From Acd1 sp049973945 (lineage in GTDB: Archaea; Thermoproteota; Thermoprotei_A; Sulfolobales; Sulfolobaceae), in the NCBI GenBank assembly GCA_049973945.1, contig JBMFJH010000014.1, positions 1 through 42,213 on the forward strand: 42,213 bases of DNA. Direction: 5' to 3'. The position numbers and the translations under genes were made by a program. Below, piece by piece: positions 17,011 through 24,390 of this stretch. The notes below the pieces were generated by a model. It had not been told where the DNA came from. It did no database searches and saw nothing but the letters and a program-made list of their open reading frames with translations. Numbering within the stretch: position 1 is the stretch's first letter; each line of letters begins with the position of its first letter.

Positions 17011-17454
17011 TCACCTATTGGCCACCACATTAATCACTTGGCCGAACTGTTGGTCGTTACCAACGCTACCTTGAACCAAGATCAGGTAGGAGTTGCCAGC
17101 TACCACCGGTTGAGAAGTCCGTAAGTAAATGTAGGTCGAGTAAGTTGATCCCGCGGGGATTACTATGTTGAGCGTGCCGTTATACCCTAGAACCTGACCT
17201 TGATACATTAACTTAAGGCTGTTTATCTGAACCACTTGGTTGCCGGTGTTCTGAACGCTCAAGTAGACGACAGCTCCTGCACTACCGGCAGAGTAAATTT
17301 GGGCGGTTATCGGAATGTTGGTGGTCTTCGTCAGGTTATTGAATAGCGTCTGCGAGTACATGTAGAGGAGACCGCCAAGGGCCATGGTTATTGCTAATAT
17401 AATCAACGTCCCCATTATAGAAGATATCGCCTTCATAGATCTCCTTCGACCCAT
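17011..17454 (-). CDS. upsA: Type IV pilin of the UV-inducible pilus (UpsA)
   Basis: A 147-residue pilin. The basic start MGRRRSMKA is followed by the cleavage context KA/ISSIMG and a hydrophobic helix (TLIILAITMALGGLLY). The mature part is beta-rich with Ser, Thr and Gly. It is probably a main subunit of the pilus that forms cell aggregates after UV. The start is ATG at 17454; the in-frame ATG at 17436 would remove the basic tip but keep the cleavage site. It has its own strong promoter overlapping the upsF stop. Confidence 0.87.
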   Translation of the reverse strand: MGRRRSMKAISSIMGTLIILAITMALGGLLYMYSQTLFNNLTKTTNIPITAQIYSAGSAGAVVYLSVQNTGNQVVQINSLKLMYQGQVLGYNGTLNIVIPAGSTYSTYIYLRTSQPVVAGNSYLILVQGSVGNDQQFGQVINVVANR

Positions 17455-17477
17455 TTTTTACCCCCGAATATTCAGAA

Positions 17478-17509
17478 CCTTTTAAAAGGAGAACCACCAC
17501 ATCGAAAGT
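17478..17509 (-). promoter_or_regulatory. upsA promoter with UV-type hexamer
   Basis: On the minus strand ACTTTC (17504-17509) fits the ANTTTC motif of UV-inducible Sulfolobus promoters. About 23 bp downstream is a palindromic TATA-like CCTTTTAAAAGG (17478-17489), centred 29-30 bp before the ATG at 17454. The box overlaps the end of upsF, so upsA can be transcribed independently. Confidence 0.65.
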
Positions 17510-18945
17510 ATTAGGCCCTCGACGCCAGCGATCACGTAAGCTGGGAAGTAAAACAAACTACCCTTGACGGCCTTCGAATAGAGGGCAACCAACGACAGTA
17601 TGTCTAGGTCGATCAAGTTCACGATAGTTCGAACGTCTAAGGACTGGGATATCGTGGCAAAAGTGTGAACCGTGTAGAGGAGCAGGGCTGGAGCCAGCAT
17701 GGCTAACGCGAAAAGGGGCCTCGTTTTGGCTTCGTAATCCTTCCTGAGGCTAACGATATCGCTCAACACCCTCGCCATCTCGTCGTAAACGGCGTGGTAA
17801 CCCCCCTCGTAAGCTATTTGCGTAAGCCTCCATATTTCTGCCATGAACGCGAAATTGGTGCCACCTTCTATCGCCTTGACCTTAGAATAGCTCCTGTCGA
17901 GCCTCATCATTTCGTTTATCGCCCTCTCCCAGGACTCCCTCAAATTGTAACCGAGCCTCAGCTGATCCCCAAGCCTCGTAAGGAAGAAAGGTAGTAATCT
18001 GTAAATCCTTTCAGACGGCAGGCTATACTTCAGGTAAATTGGTGTAGCGACGGAGACGCCAAACAGAATCAAGACCAATGAGTAGCTCAGGCCCAGAGAT
18101 ACTATAGCTATAGTGCCCACGACGAACGCAATTATGGAAGCGATTTCCATTTTTCCTAGCTTGTATGAAACTAATGGCTCTATGGAATTGCTTGAGACCA
18201 CTGCGTAAAGTCCAGGAGCAGCAACTAACGGAGCTACGAGTAGCAATGGATCTCCGTTACCCAAGAACCCGAATCCGAGGACGAGCATCGGTAAAAGCAA
18301 GTATACGGCCAAAATCACCTCGTTGAGCTCCGTGAGGAACGTTATTCTATTCTCAATTGATTTCTTCAGCTCTAGCGTCAAAGCCTTAATGAGGCCTTCC
18401 AGCCTCGCGCTTAAGCTCAAACCGAGCTCTTGTGTTGAGACGTAGAGCGAGTAGAGAGACGCCAGAGCGGTTCCCTTAAGCGCGTCAGCCCTCTGCTTCA
18501 CCGCCTGGGGAAGGCTTATGCCCTGTAACCTCACTTTGCTCTCGAGAACGGCGCTTTCCACTCCTGAAACGTAATCCCCTTTCTTAGCGAGCAAACTCAA
18601 CGCTGTGATGAGATCCCTTCCAGTCAACGCTAATACGTAGGTCGCTAAGCTAAGGGAAAGGGCGCTTTTCTCCGCCCTTAACTTGTACTCTTTGACCTTA
18701 GAGGCTACATATACGAATGGAAAAGCGTGAACGAAAAGCGACGGGCCGAGAATCACCGGCAATAGAAAAATACTGTGCAGGTATAGAATAGCAAGTGCCG
18801 ATGTAGAAGCTACCAGTACCTCAGCAACCTTGACGACTTTTGCGATTGTCCTCATCTGGGATGGGCTTATTGGGGAAATGCCTAGCACTTCGGAAGACTT
18901 ATCGACGTACTTTTGTAACGCTATAAGGTAGGGATGAGAAACCAT
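17482..18945 (-). CDS. upsF: Pilus assembly membrane platform protein (UpsF, TadC/PilC type)
   Basis: A 487-residue polytopic membrane protein that anchors the pilus assembly machine. It has hydrophobic segments at about 50-85, 210-250, 265-305 and near the C-terminus, and two cytoplasmic T2SSF-type helical regions (one around SALSLSLATYVLALTG, one around LLPFFLTRLGDQLRLG), the usual double-module layout. The start is ATG at 18945 with GGTGAC about 6 bases upstream, partly inside the end of upsE. Its partner ATPase gene is directly upstream, 6 bp away. Confidence 0.88.
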   Translation of the reverse strand: MVSHPYLIALQKYVDKSSEVLGISPISPSQMRTIAKVVKVAEVLVASTSALAILYLHSIFLLPVILGPSLFVHAFPFVYVASKVKEYKLRAEKSALSLSLATYVLALTGRDLITALSLLAKKGDYVSGVESAVLESKVRLQGISLPQAVKQRADALKGTALASLYSLYVSTQELGLSLSARLEGLIKALTLELKKSIENRITFLTELNEVILAVYLLLPMLVLGFGFLGNGDPLLLVAPLVAAPGLYAVVSSNSIEPLVSYKLGKMEIASIIAFVVGTIAIVSLGLSYSLVLILFGVSVATPIYLKYSLPSERIYRLLPFFLTRLGDQLRLGYNLRESWERAINEMMRLDRSYSKVKAIEGGTNFAFMAEIWRLTQIAYEGGYHAVYDEMARVLSDIVSLRKDYEAKTRPLFALAMLAPALLLYTVHTFATISQSLDVRTIVNLIDLDILSLVALYSKAVKGSLFYFPAYVIAGVEGLILSMWWFSF

Positions 18946-18951
18946 TTCTTG

Positions 18952-20385
18952 TCACCGCTTTCCGTAAAACCGACGTAACTCTTCTAACAGCTCGTCGTGA
19001 CTTAGCTTCCTCTCGATTGCCTTCCTAAGGAACCTCACTCTCTCCCCTATGTCAGCAATCACCTCATTTTCATCTAAACCGTGAGTTTCAATGATCGACC
19101 TGACGGTTGACGATATCTTGACTAGTTCCCTGGGGTCACGTATAGAGTATTCTCCTTCCTTCTCCTTCCATCGGACAGTTAGCAAGAACCGTGACTTACC
19201 GGATTCGGCGTGCCTCTCATAAATGGCGGTTAGCTTTCTCTTGATTTCGTTTTTCCTAGGTAACTGGGACATGATCACGAACATCGAAATAGTGGATAGG
19301 AACAGTTTTGCCGTGTCCCGGTCGAGCAACGCGTTTACCCTGACTACGACGTCTGAAGGCCTAGAGCCGTGAAACGTTGTTATTGAGCCGTGCCCGCTGG
19401 CGGCCGCATGAACGAGCGCCTCTATCTCTCTCCCTCTGACTTCTCCGATAACTAACAGGTCCGGTCTGTATCTTAGGGCGAGTCTGGCCAGGTCGAACAG
19501 CGTGACTTCTGCGCTAGGATCTATAGACTTCCTAGCTACGAACCGCACCCATATCGGGGCGTTCAGGGAGAGCTCTGGAGTGTCTTCTATTGTCAATATT
19601 TTCCAGTTGGGATTCACGAGGTCGAGAAGGGCGTTCATTAAACTAGTCTTACCAGAACCAGTCGGACCCAGTATCATGATAAATGGCTTGAACTCTATGA
19701 CGAACCACAAGTATGCAGCCAGTAGTTCGTCTAGAACTCCCAGCCTAATCATGTCTAGTATAGAGTGCGACTTCCTTGGAAACTTCCTTATATCGAAAGT
19801 CGAGCCTGGAATTGAGATTTCAGTAGAAATAGTCGCGGCGACCCTGTGCCCCTCCGGCAGTGAGAACTCGAGGTAAGGCCTTGACAAGCTTACTGGCTTG
19901 TTGCTTCTGGTAGCTAACCGTTCAATCACCGCCCTGACCTTCTCCTCAGACTCAAGAACGATGTTCGTGACGTACCTGATGCAGTGCTTGCTGTTCCTCA
20001 GTATCACCGACAAGGGATAACCAGGGCCTCTGCACTCTATTTCCTCTACGTTAGGATCCGCCAGTAGAGCGTTAATCTCCCCATAGCCGACAATCCTCTT
20101 AACCCAATAGGTAGCCCTTTCGAAGTCCTTTGGATCCTTAAAGTGTTCCTGGAGACGCTTCGTTACATACTCCATTTGAGAGTCAACCGACATGTAAAGC
20201 CTAGTGGCCTCGTTGATGATCCTGATAACTAGATCCCTCTCCCATTTAGCCAATTCGGGCTCTTGGATCTTGTAAAAGCACTGGTCTCCCTTCTTTAACC
20301 AAACGATCTTCGCACCTTCTATTTCGTAACTGTTTAGAACTATTTCATCTTGACTTGAGCTGACCTGCGACTGAACGACGGACAC
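18952..20385 (-). CDS. upsE: Pilus assembly ATPase (UpsE, type II/IV secretion family)
   Basis: A 477-residue hexameric secretion ATPase that powers pilin assembly. Walker A is GPTGSGKT in the middle of the protein, the Asp box and Walker B-like region are TIEDTPE and LLVIGEVRGRE, and the His box is GHGSITTFHG. The N-terminal region of about 200 residues is the usual adaptor domain. The start is GTG at 20385; there is no ATG nearby, and a TATA-like box with a UV-type hexamer lies upstream. It sits between upsX and upsF in the conserved order. Confidence 0.92.
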   Translation of the reverse strand: MSVVQSQVSSSQDEIVLNSYEIEGAKIVWLKKGDQCFYKIQEPELAKWERDLVIRIINEATRLYMSVDSQMEYVTKRLQEHFKDPKDFERATYWVKRIVGYGEINALLADPNVEEIECRGPGYPLSVILRNSKHCIRYVTNIVLESEEKVRAVIERLATRSNKPVSLSRPYLEFSLPEGHRVAATISTEISIPGSTFDIRKFPRKSHSILDMIRLGVLDELLAAYLWFVIEFKPFIMILGPTGSGKTSLMNALLDLVNPNWKILTIEDTPELSLNAPIWVRFVARKSIDPSAEVTLFDLARLALRYRPDLLVIGEVRGREIEALVHAAASGHGSITTFHGSRPSDVVVRVNALLDRDTAKLFLSTISMFVIMSQLPRKNEIKRKLTAIYERHAESGKSRFLLTVRWKEKEGEYSIRDPRELVKISSTVRSIIETHGLDENEVIADIGERVRFLRKAIERKLSHDELLEELRRFYGKR

Positions 20386-20399
20386 GATCGACTAAAGCA

Positions 20400-20427
20400 T
20401 TAAAAATTCTCAGGGGAAAACGAAATT
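20400..20427 (-). promoter_or_regulatory. Putative upsE promoter with UV-type hexamer
   Basis: On the minus strand AATTTC (20422-20427) fits ANTTTC and lies about 21 bp before the TATA-like ATTTTTAA (20400-20407). The box is only about 19 bp before the GTG at 20385, slightly short for a leaderless start, so either the start or the box may be somewhat different. It overlaps the last codons of upsX. Confidence 0.5.
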
Positions 20428-22431
20428 TTTGGAAAGCATGTCCTTAATGAGGTCGGACACTTTCTCCGCGAACGTAAATGCGGCCTTCGGGTTTAGGCCT
20501 GTTAATCGCAACTTCTCTGTCCACACGAGTCCGTAGAAGTACACGTTGATGATGACCTGATTGTAGAATGGATCGAGGGGAAACGTCATCTCGCCGCAAC
20601 CGAGGACTCGCTTGACTCTCCCAGCGTAAAACGCCTCTATAATAACTTCGTCCCTAGCGCATTTTGGGGTGATGACGAGGTCGTGTCCCTTTACTACGGC
20701 TTCAATTCGAGCAAGCGGACTTTCAACCGGAACGACCAGCACGCTACGTCCTAACTCGTCAGTAGTCTCATGTGCTTCTGTTGCCCTAATTTCGCGGTCT
20801 CCAGTCCTTATTATCGACCCCTTCTTTACGATTCTCACTCCGTAATATGCGAGAGGATGCATTCTAACTACGTCCCACGCGAACTCGCCGTCCTTCACCC
20901 TTTCTATTTCCCACACAGAGGCTCCCGTGTAAGTAATCAATTTCTCCGGCTTTACGTTAGGTTTTTGAACGTCTTCAATAGGTACCGTGTACTCGTAAGT
21001 CGTTTGCTTCTCGCCGTCAGCGTTAATGATACTCACAGATAGTCTAACGTAGCGATCCTCGAACGTGTTCACGTTCATTTCAAGCTCGCCTGAGAAGGTC
21101 TTGACGAACTGGACGAATTCTTTAGACGATCCACAGCAAGTTAAGAGGAGCTTATAGGGTAAGGTCGATGGGACATATGCACGAATCCTCGCCTTGAGGA
21201 TGGCATTGGATGATGGATCACCGAGCGGGTGTCCGCCCTTCGCTCTACGTAATTTCACGCTCTCTAACGACACTTCAGGACGCTGAACTTTCAAGCGAAC
21301 TGGGATCCGATAATAAATGAGCCCGTCCGTGAGCGTGACCTCACCGTCGATAATGGCTTTGTTTACGACTTTCGTGTCAAGCGAAATTTCCCCGTCACTA
21401 TCGTTAATCACGACGATTGGCTCTCGAGCTGTCGCCCTAAATTCGGTTAGGCAACCTGACTTCTCAAGCAGGGCGGGATTCCCGTCAACTGTGTCCTTAC
21501 GAGCGCGCAATGCTTCACCGCATTCAACGAACTTAACCTTGACCACGTAATCCTTCACTATGGCGTATATGGATTCAGAGATCCAGGCCACGGATTTTGC
21601 GTCTTCGACCCATATCCTAGTATCGCTAGAGTCAGGTTGCTCGATTAAGAGTTCTCGGGACTTCAAAACTGTAACGACCCCATCGTGGTATGCAAGCCTT
21701 AAGACCCCAAAACTCGCGCCCTTGGAAAGCCATCCTCCTTCTTCTCTCACTTTCAGAGTGTCGCCACAAAGAACAGCCGCCTGACCGAAGGCTGACCCGA
21801 TTAAGTAGGGCGTCTCGCTGCAGAACGTAATTGATGACACCTGATCCGCGAGCCCTCTTTTCCCCGCAACTTCGATCCTACCTGCAGGGCTATAGAACAC
21901 CCACTCGTCCTTCGTCTCGCCGACGTAGTGCATTCCCTTCTTCCAAGTACGCTTGTTTCCCCATGGGTCGACCGCTATGGATTCCGAACCGTAAATAAGG
22001 GAGACATGTGTAGGAAAGATTGAAACGTGATCTGGTCTCTCCAGTTCGAGCACAGCGTAAGGCGTGACCACGAGAGCAGTTCTGCTGGATCTTAGGACTT
22101 GAAAGCCGTACTTTGACCAATAGCCGTCGAACTTCTCGTTACCAACATAGTACTTGCCGTTTTTCCGCTCTACAGCCACAACTTTATGGGATATAGCTAT
22201 GAAGCCGAGCGCCTGAGCGTTGTCCAGCCGTAAATTTACTTTGCCGTTCTCGATCGCGTAAAGAGACCCGTTGGACCAGAACAGAATCTCGTTATGACCG
22301 TTCGCTTCTGTTATTATGAATTCGCCCGTTATGCCGATGCCACCATCAGCGAATCGTTGGGCGGGCCAAACTTTCAGGTTATATAACTCCCGCCTAATTG
22401 AAGAAACTCTCTCCAAGAATGGAACCTTCAT
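20410..22431 (-). CDS. upsX: UpsX, conserved protein of the UV-inducible pilus operon
   Basis: A 673-residue protein of unknown function, named from its place as first gene of upsX-E-F-A-B. No signal peptide or membrane helix is visible. The first 300 residues are strongly beta-rich with repeated short strands ending in VV, AVE and YAI patterns, suggesting a propeller or beta-sandwich. The C-terminal half is also beta-rich and contains scattered cysteines, including a CC pair. ATG at 22431 is chosen because a promoter-like region ends just before it and no Shine-Dalgarno site is present. Known work reports that it is needed for the UV response, but its biochemistry is open. Confidence 0.8.
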   Translation of the reverse strand: MKVPFLERVSSIRRELYNLKVWPAQRFADGGIGITGEFIITEANGHNEILFWSNGSLYAIENGKVNLRLDNAQALGFIAISHKVVAVERKNGKYYVGNEKFDGYWSKYGFQVLRSSRTALVVTPYAVLELERPDHVSIFPTHVSLIYGSESIAVDPWGNKRTWKKGMHYVGETKDEWVFYSPAGRIEVAGKRGLADQVSSITFCSETPYLIGSAFGQAAVLCGDTLKVREEGGWLSKGASFGVLRLAYHDGVVTVLKSRELLIEQPDSSDTRIWVEDAKSVAWISESIYAIVKDYVVKVKFVECGEALRARKDTVDGNPALLEKSGCLTEFRATAREPIVVINDSDGEISLDTKVVNKAIIDGEVTLTDGLIYYRIPVRLKVQRPEVSLESVKLRRAKGGHPLGDPSSNAILKARIRAYVPSTLPYKLLLTCCGSSKEFVQFVKTFSGELEMNVNTFEDRYVRLSVSIINADGEKQTTYEYTVPIEDVQKPNVKPEKLITYTGASVWEIERVKDGEFAWDVVRMHPLAYYGVRIVKKGSIIRTGDREIRATEAHETTDELGRSVLVVPVESPLARIEAVVKGHDLVITPKCARDEVIIEAFYAGRVKRVLGCGEMTFPLDPFYNQVIINVYFYGLVWTEKLRLTGLNPKAAFTFAEKVSDLIKDMLSKNFVFP

Positions 22432-22448
22432 TTGCCTTGGCTACCGAA

Positions 22449-22490
22449 CGAATATCAACTAGAGAGATCCGTCCGAAAGTTATACGGATC
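22449..22490 (-). promoter_or_regulatory. upsX promoter with UV-type hexamer and flanking dyad
   Basis: On the minus strand ACTTTC (22475-22480) lies about 24 bp before a weak TATA-like TGATATTC (about 22449-22456), which is about 22-25 bp before the ATG at 22431. The hexamer is enclosed by a perfect 7-bp inverted repeat, GATCCGT (22466-22472) and ACGGATC (22484-22490), with an 11-bp spacer. An alternative TATA-like GTATAAC overlaps the right arm. Confidence 0.6.
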
Positions 22491-22503
22491 CGACAGCCTC
22501 ACC

Positions 22504-22511
22504 CTTTTTAC
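22504..22511 (+). promoter_or_regulatory. TATA-like box for the small plus-strand gene
   Basis: CTTTTTAC lies about 32 bp before the GTG at 22540, so transcription would start a few bases before that codon. It is divergent from the upsX promoter. Confidence 0.35.
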
Positions 22512-22539
22512 GCTTTGTGGAGGGAATAAGCTCTAACCT

Positions 22540-22710
22540 GTGGCACTCTTTGAGACGTCCATGTTAACCTTCGACGTTTCATATAAAGTTCTCGACGTAG
22601 GGTTATTGGCATATCTTATTAAGAGCGTCGTGTACCTCGCCAAGTTAGAGAGATCGTTAAAAGGACATAGCGGAGCAAAGGCTAGTAGAGAACGGGTTGC
22701 GAAACTATAG
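22540..22710 (+). CDS. Possible 56-residue protein divergent from upsX
   Basis: An open frame from GTG at 22540 (or ATG at 22561, 49 codons) to TAG at 22710. The product starts VALFETSMLTFDVSYK and contains an amphipathic or weakly hydrophobic helix (VGLLAYLIKSVVYLAK), ending in a basic tail. I do not recognise it. Its composition looks like a real protein, it has an upstream TATA-like box, and it fills the gap between upsX and the next gene. Its last 29 bp overlap the 3' end of the convergent DUF3834-like gene. No other support is available, so it remains a candidate. Confidence 0.4.
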   Translation: MALFETSMLTFDVSYKVLDVGLLAYLIKSVVYLAKLERSLKGHSGAKASRERVAKL

Positions 22711-23314
22711 GTACGCCTGACTCCTCCATTATGTTACGCAAGCAGTTAACGAACTCGGTCGAGTGTTTTCCCAGCTCTTTGACGAAGGGGGAGGGAAGTT
22801 GGACTTTGGTCAACGCCTTCCTTATTGATGCTTTAAGCCTTCTAACATCCTCATCGCTTGTATTGGTGGTCGCAAGCACTTTCCTCACAATTGGCACCGA
22901 GTCGCACCTCTGTGACCAGTGCTCTGTGACGTCGATCCTCTGCTGGGAAACAGTACCGACCCTTACGGTGTACTTCATGGCCCTAGCTACGTAGTATTCA
23001 ATATCCCAAGAATGTTTGACACCATATATCCTGTTGCCTAAATCATAGAGCTCCAATTTGCTATCGACTTGTGCTAACGATGTCAGGGCTTTCATTCCTT
23101 CGACGAGGAACATGAAGCTGGACGGAACGAAAGCTAGATTCACGTTATGGATTTCGAACTTCAGCTTTTCCTCTGGGAAGTAAGTCAGCGAGACCTCGTA
23201 CTCGTCCTTTATCGCGTCGAAGACGGTCTTGATCGTTTCGGCCTCTATCTGCTCTGAAAAGCCTATAGTGATCCTCTGCAAAGGCATACGCATATATTTG
23301 TTCCAGGATCGCAT
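22682..23314 (-). CDS. DUF3834-like protein (substrate-binding-like fold)
   Basis: A 210-residue soluble protein with no signal peptide. The opening ITIGFSEQIEAETIKTVFDAI and the later NLAFVPSSFMFLVEGMKAL recall the periplasmic-binding/MqnD-like fold. I recall a Sulfolobales family, DUF3834, described as related to solute-binding proteins, and place this gene there tentatively. Starts at residues 1, 8 and 10 are all possible (23314, 23293, 23287); a TATA-like AAATATATG lies inside codons 6-8, so none is clearly favoured. It is directly beyond the ups region, but in the same orientation as upsX, with about 250 bp between. Confidence 0.5.
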   Translation of the reverse strand: MRSWNKYMRMPLQRITIGFSEQIEAETIKTVFDAIKDEYEVSLTYFPEEKLKFEIHNVNLAFVPSSFMFLVEGMKALTSLAQVDSKLELYDLGNRIYGVKHSWDIEYYVARAMKYTVRVGTVSQQRIDVTEHWSQRCDSVPIVRKVLATTNTSDEDVRRLKASIRKALTKVQLPSPFVKELGKHSTEFVNCLRNIMEESGVPIVSQPVLY

Positions 23315-23331
23315 GAAAAACTTGACAGGCG

Positions 23332-24205
23332 ATGAGGGTAACGATTGTGGGATCGGGCTACGCTGGGCTAAACGTTTGGCACGGCGTTAAAAACACGGAC
23401 AACGAGGTCTCTCTACTAAGTGATGATCCTCGACTGAGATTCTACAGTAATATCGAATACGTGCTAAGAGACGACCTAAAGCCACTCAAATTTCGTCAGG
23501 AGAGCCAAGGTCAAGGACTTTGACGTAAGTTCTGGAACCATCACGACGGATTCCGGGAAGGTCGAGAGCGACGTACTAGTCTTAGCCCCAGGGTGCACCC
23601 GGCTCCCCCATCTAGAGTTCATAAGGAGAGTTATGAGTTCAGACACCGTCTCTGTAGAGGTCGTCGACGAAGACGACGAGTTCACGGCGCTACAAGTGGC
23701 AGGCTTCTTGGCGAGGAAAGGGAAGCGCGTCAAATACCTCGGGCCCCTGCTGAAGAAATGGAACCATAGAATTGCAGAAGTGTTGTCCGAAGTCCTTGAT
23801 GAAGGCGGAATAGAGCTAACAGAAAGGGGTGATGTTCAGTTCCCAGAATGTGTGCCGAGCGAACCTTTTGATTTCTTGCACGCCAAAGAAGACTTGAGCT
23901 TGTCGGACTTCGTCTTCTCGGCAGGCGACATAGTTAAGGGCTATCCTAAATTGGGGGAGCTCGCGATGAGAATGGGGAAGCACGTAGCGAGAGTGATTAA
24001 AGGGCGGAAAACGTCGTTCAGGCCTGTCATTATAAACGTAATTAAGCTGACGAAGGGTAGGGCGATATATATAAAGACTGACACGCCCTGGGGCGGAAAG
24101 GAGCTCGTCGTAAAGCTTTCAAGGTTCAGGTACATAACTAAGGAGTTCCTTGAAAGGTATTACATAATTACGAACGCTAAGATGGGATTTCTTGAAAAGT
24201 TCTAG
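23332..24205 (+). pseudogene. FAD/NAD(P)-dependent oxidoreductase broken by a +1 frameshift
   Basis: The first 64 codons from ATG at 23332 encode a dinucleotide-binding start (VTIVGSGYAGLNVWHG) and then run to TGA at about 23523. Another frame, shifted by one base, continues the same protein: DFDVSSGTITTDSGKV, then SDVLVLAPGCTRLPHL and, near the C-terminus, FVFSAGDIVKGYPKLGELAMRMGKHVARVI, the second FAD-binding region of NDH-2/sulfide:quinone reductase-like enzymes. The shift lies near 23485-23500, around CTCAAATTTCG. The joined product would be about 290 residues, short for the family. It is either a recent pseudogene or a sequencing error. The stop is TAG at 24203. Confidence 0.8.
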
Positions 24206-24214
24206 ATCCGATAA

Positions 24215-24297
24215 CTGAGGTATCCAGGGACCCTGGGGGTCAGCTCAGGGGGCCTTTTAGAGGCCAAGCTTCACTTTAGGGTCCCTGGATACCCTGA
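24215..24297. mobile_element. Candidate 75-bp miniature inverted-repeat element with 4-bp target duplication
   Basis: Perfect 16-bp inverted ends, GGTATCCAGGGACCCT (24219-24234) and AGGGTCCCTGGATACC (24278-24293), are separated by 43 bp. The direct repeat CTGA lies exactly outside both ends (24215-24218 and 24294-24297). Inside, GGCCT (24251-24255) and AGGCC (24261-24265) form a second small hairpin. It codes for nothing. The layout is that of a very short MITE; a strong transcript-end hairpin is the alternative, and a T-run follows at 24309-24313. Confidence 0.45.
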
Positions 24298-24358
24298 CTA
24301 ACTCTCACTTTTTCACTGGGTAATTAACCTTCCTATTGAATTCGTTGTAGTAGGGGCG

Positions 24359-24366
24359 GTTATACT
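24359..24366 (+). promoter_or_regulatory. TATA-like box of the xerA gene
   Basis: GTTATACT is centred about 28 bp before the TTG at 24391, supporting that codon as a leaderless start. Confidence 0.5.
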
Positions 24367-24390
24367 CACTATTGCATTATACGGCTTATA

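Noticed and set aside
16616..20385. Assignment to the adhesive (aap) pilus or archaellum
   Set aside because: The gene order X-E-F-A-B and the following endonuclease III, ParB-like, glycosyltransferase and helicase genes fit ups; archaellum genes (arlB, arlX, arlG, arlF, arlH, arlI, arlJ) are absent.
22432..22681. A tRNA or stable RNA gene between upsX and the DUF3834-like gene
   Set aside because: No cloverleaf-like pairing or T-loop sequence was found; the stretch is explained by promoters and a small frame.
23332..24205. Programmed -1 frameshifting in the oxidoreductase
   Set aside because: The second part is in the +1 frame, and there is no slippery heptamer of the A/T type with a clear stem downstream at the join.
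24215..24297. The inverted repeat as the XerA dif site
   Set aside because: A dif site has two arms of about 11 bp around a 6-bp centre; here the arms are 16 bp and 43 bp apart. The dif site could still be elsewhere in the genome.
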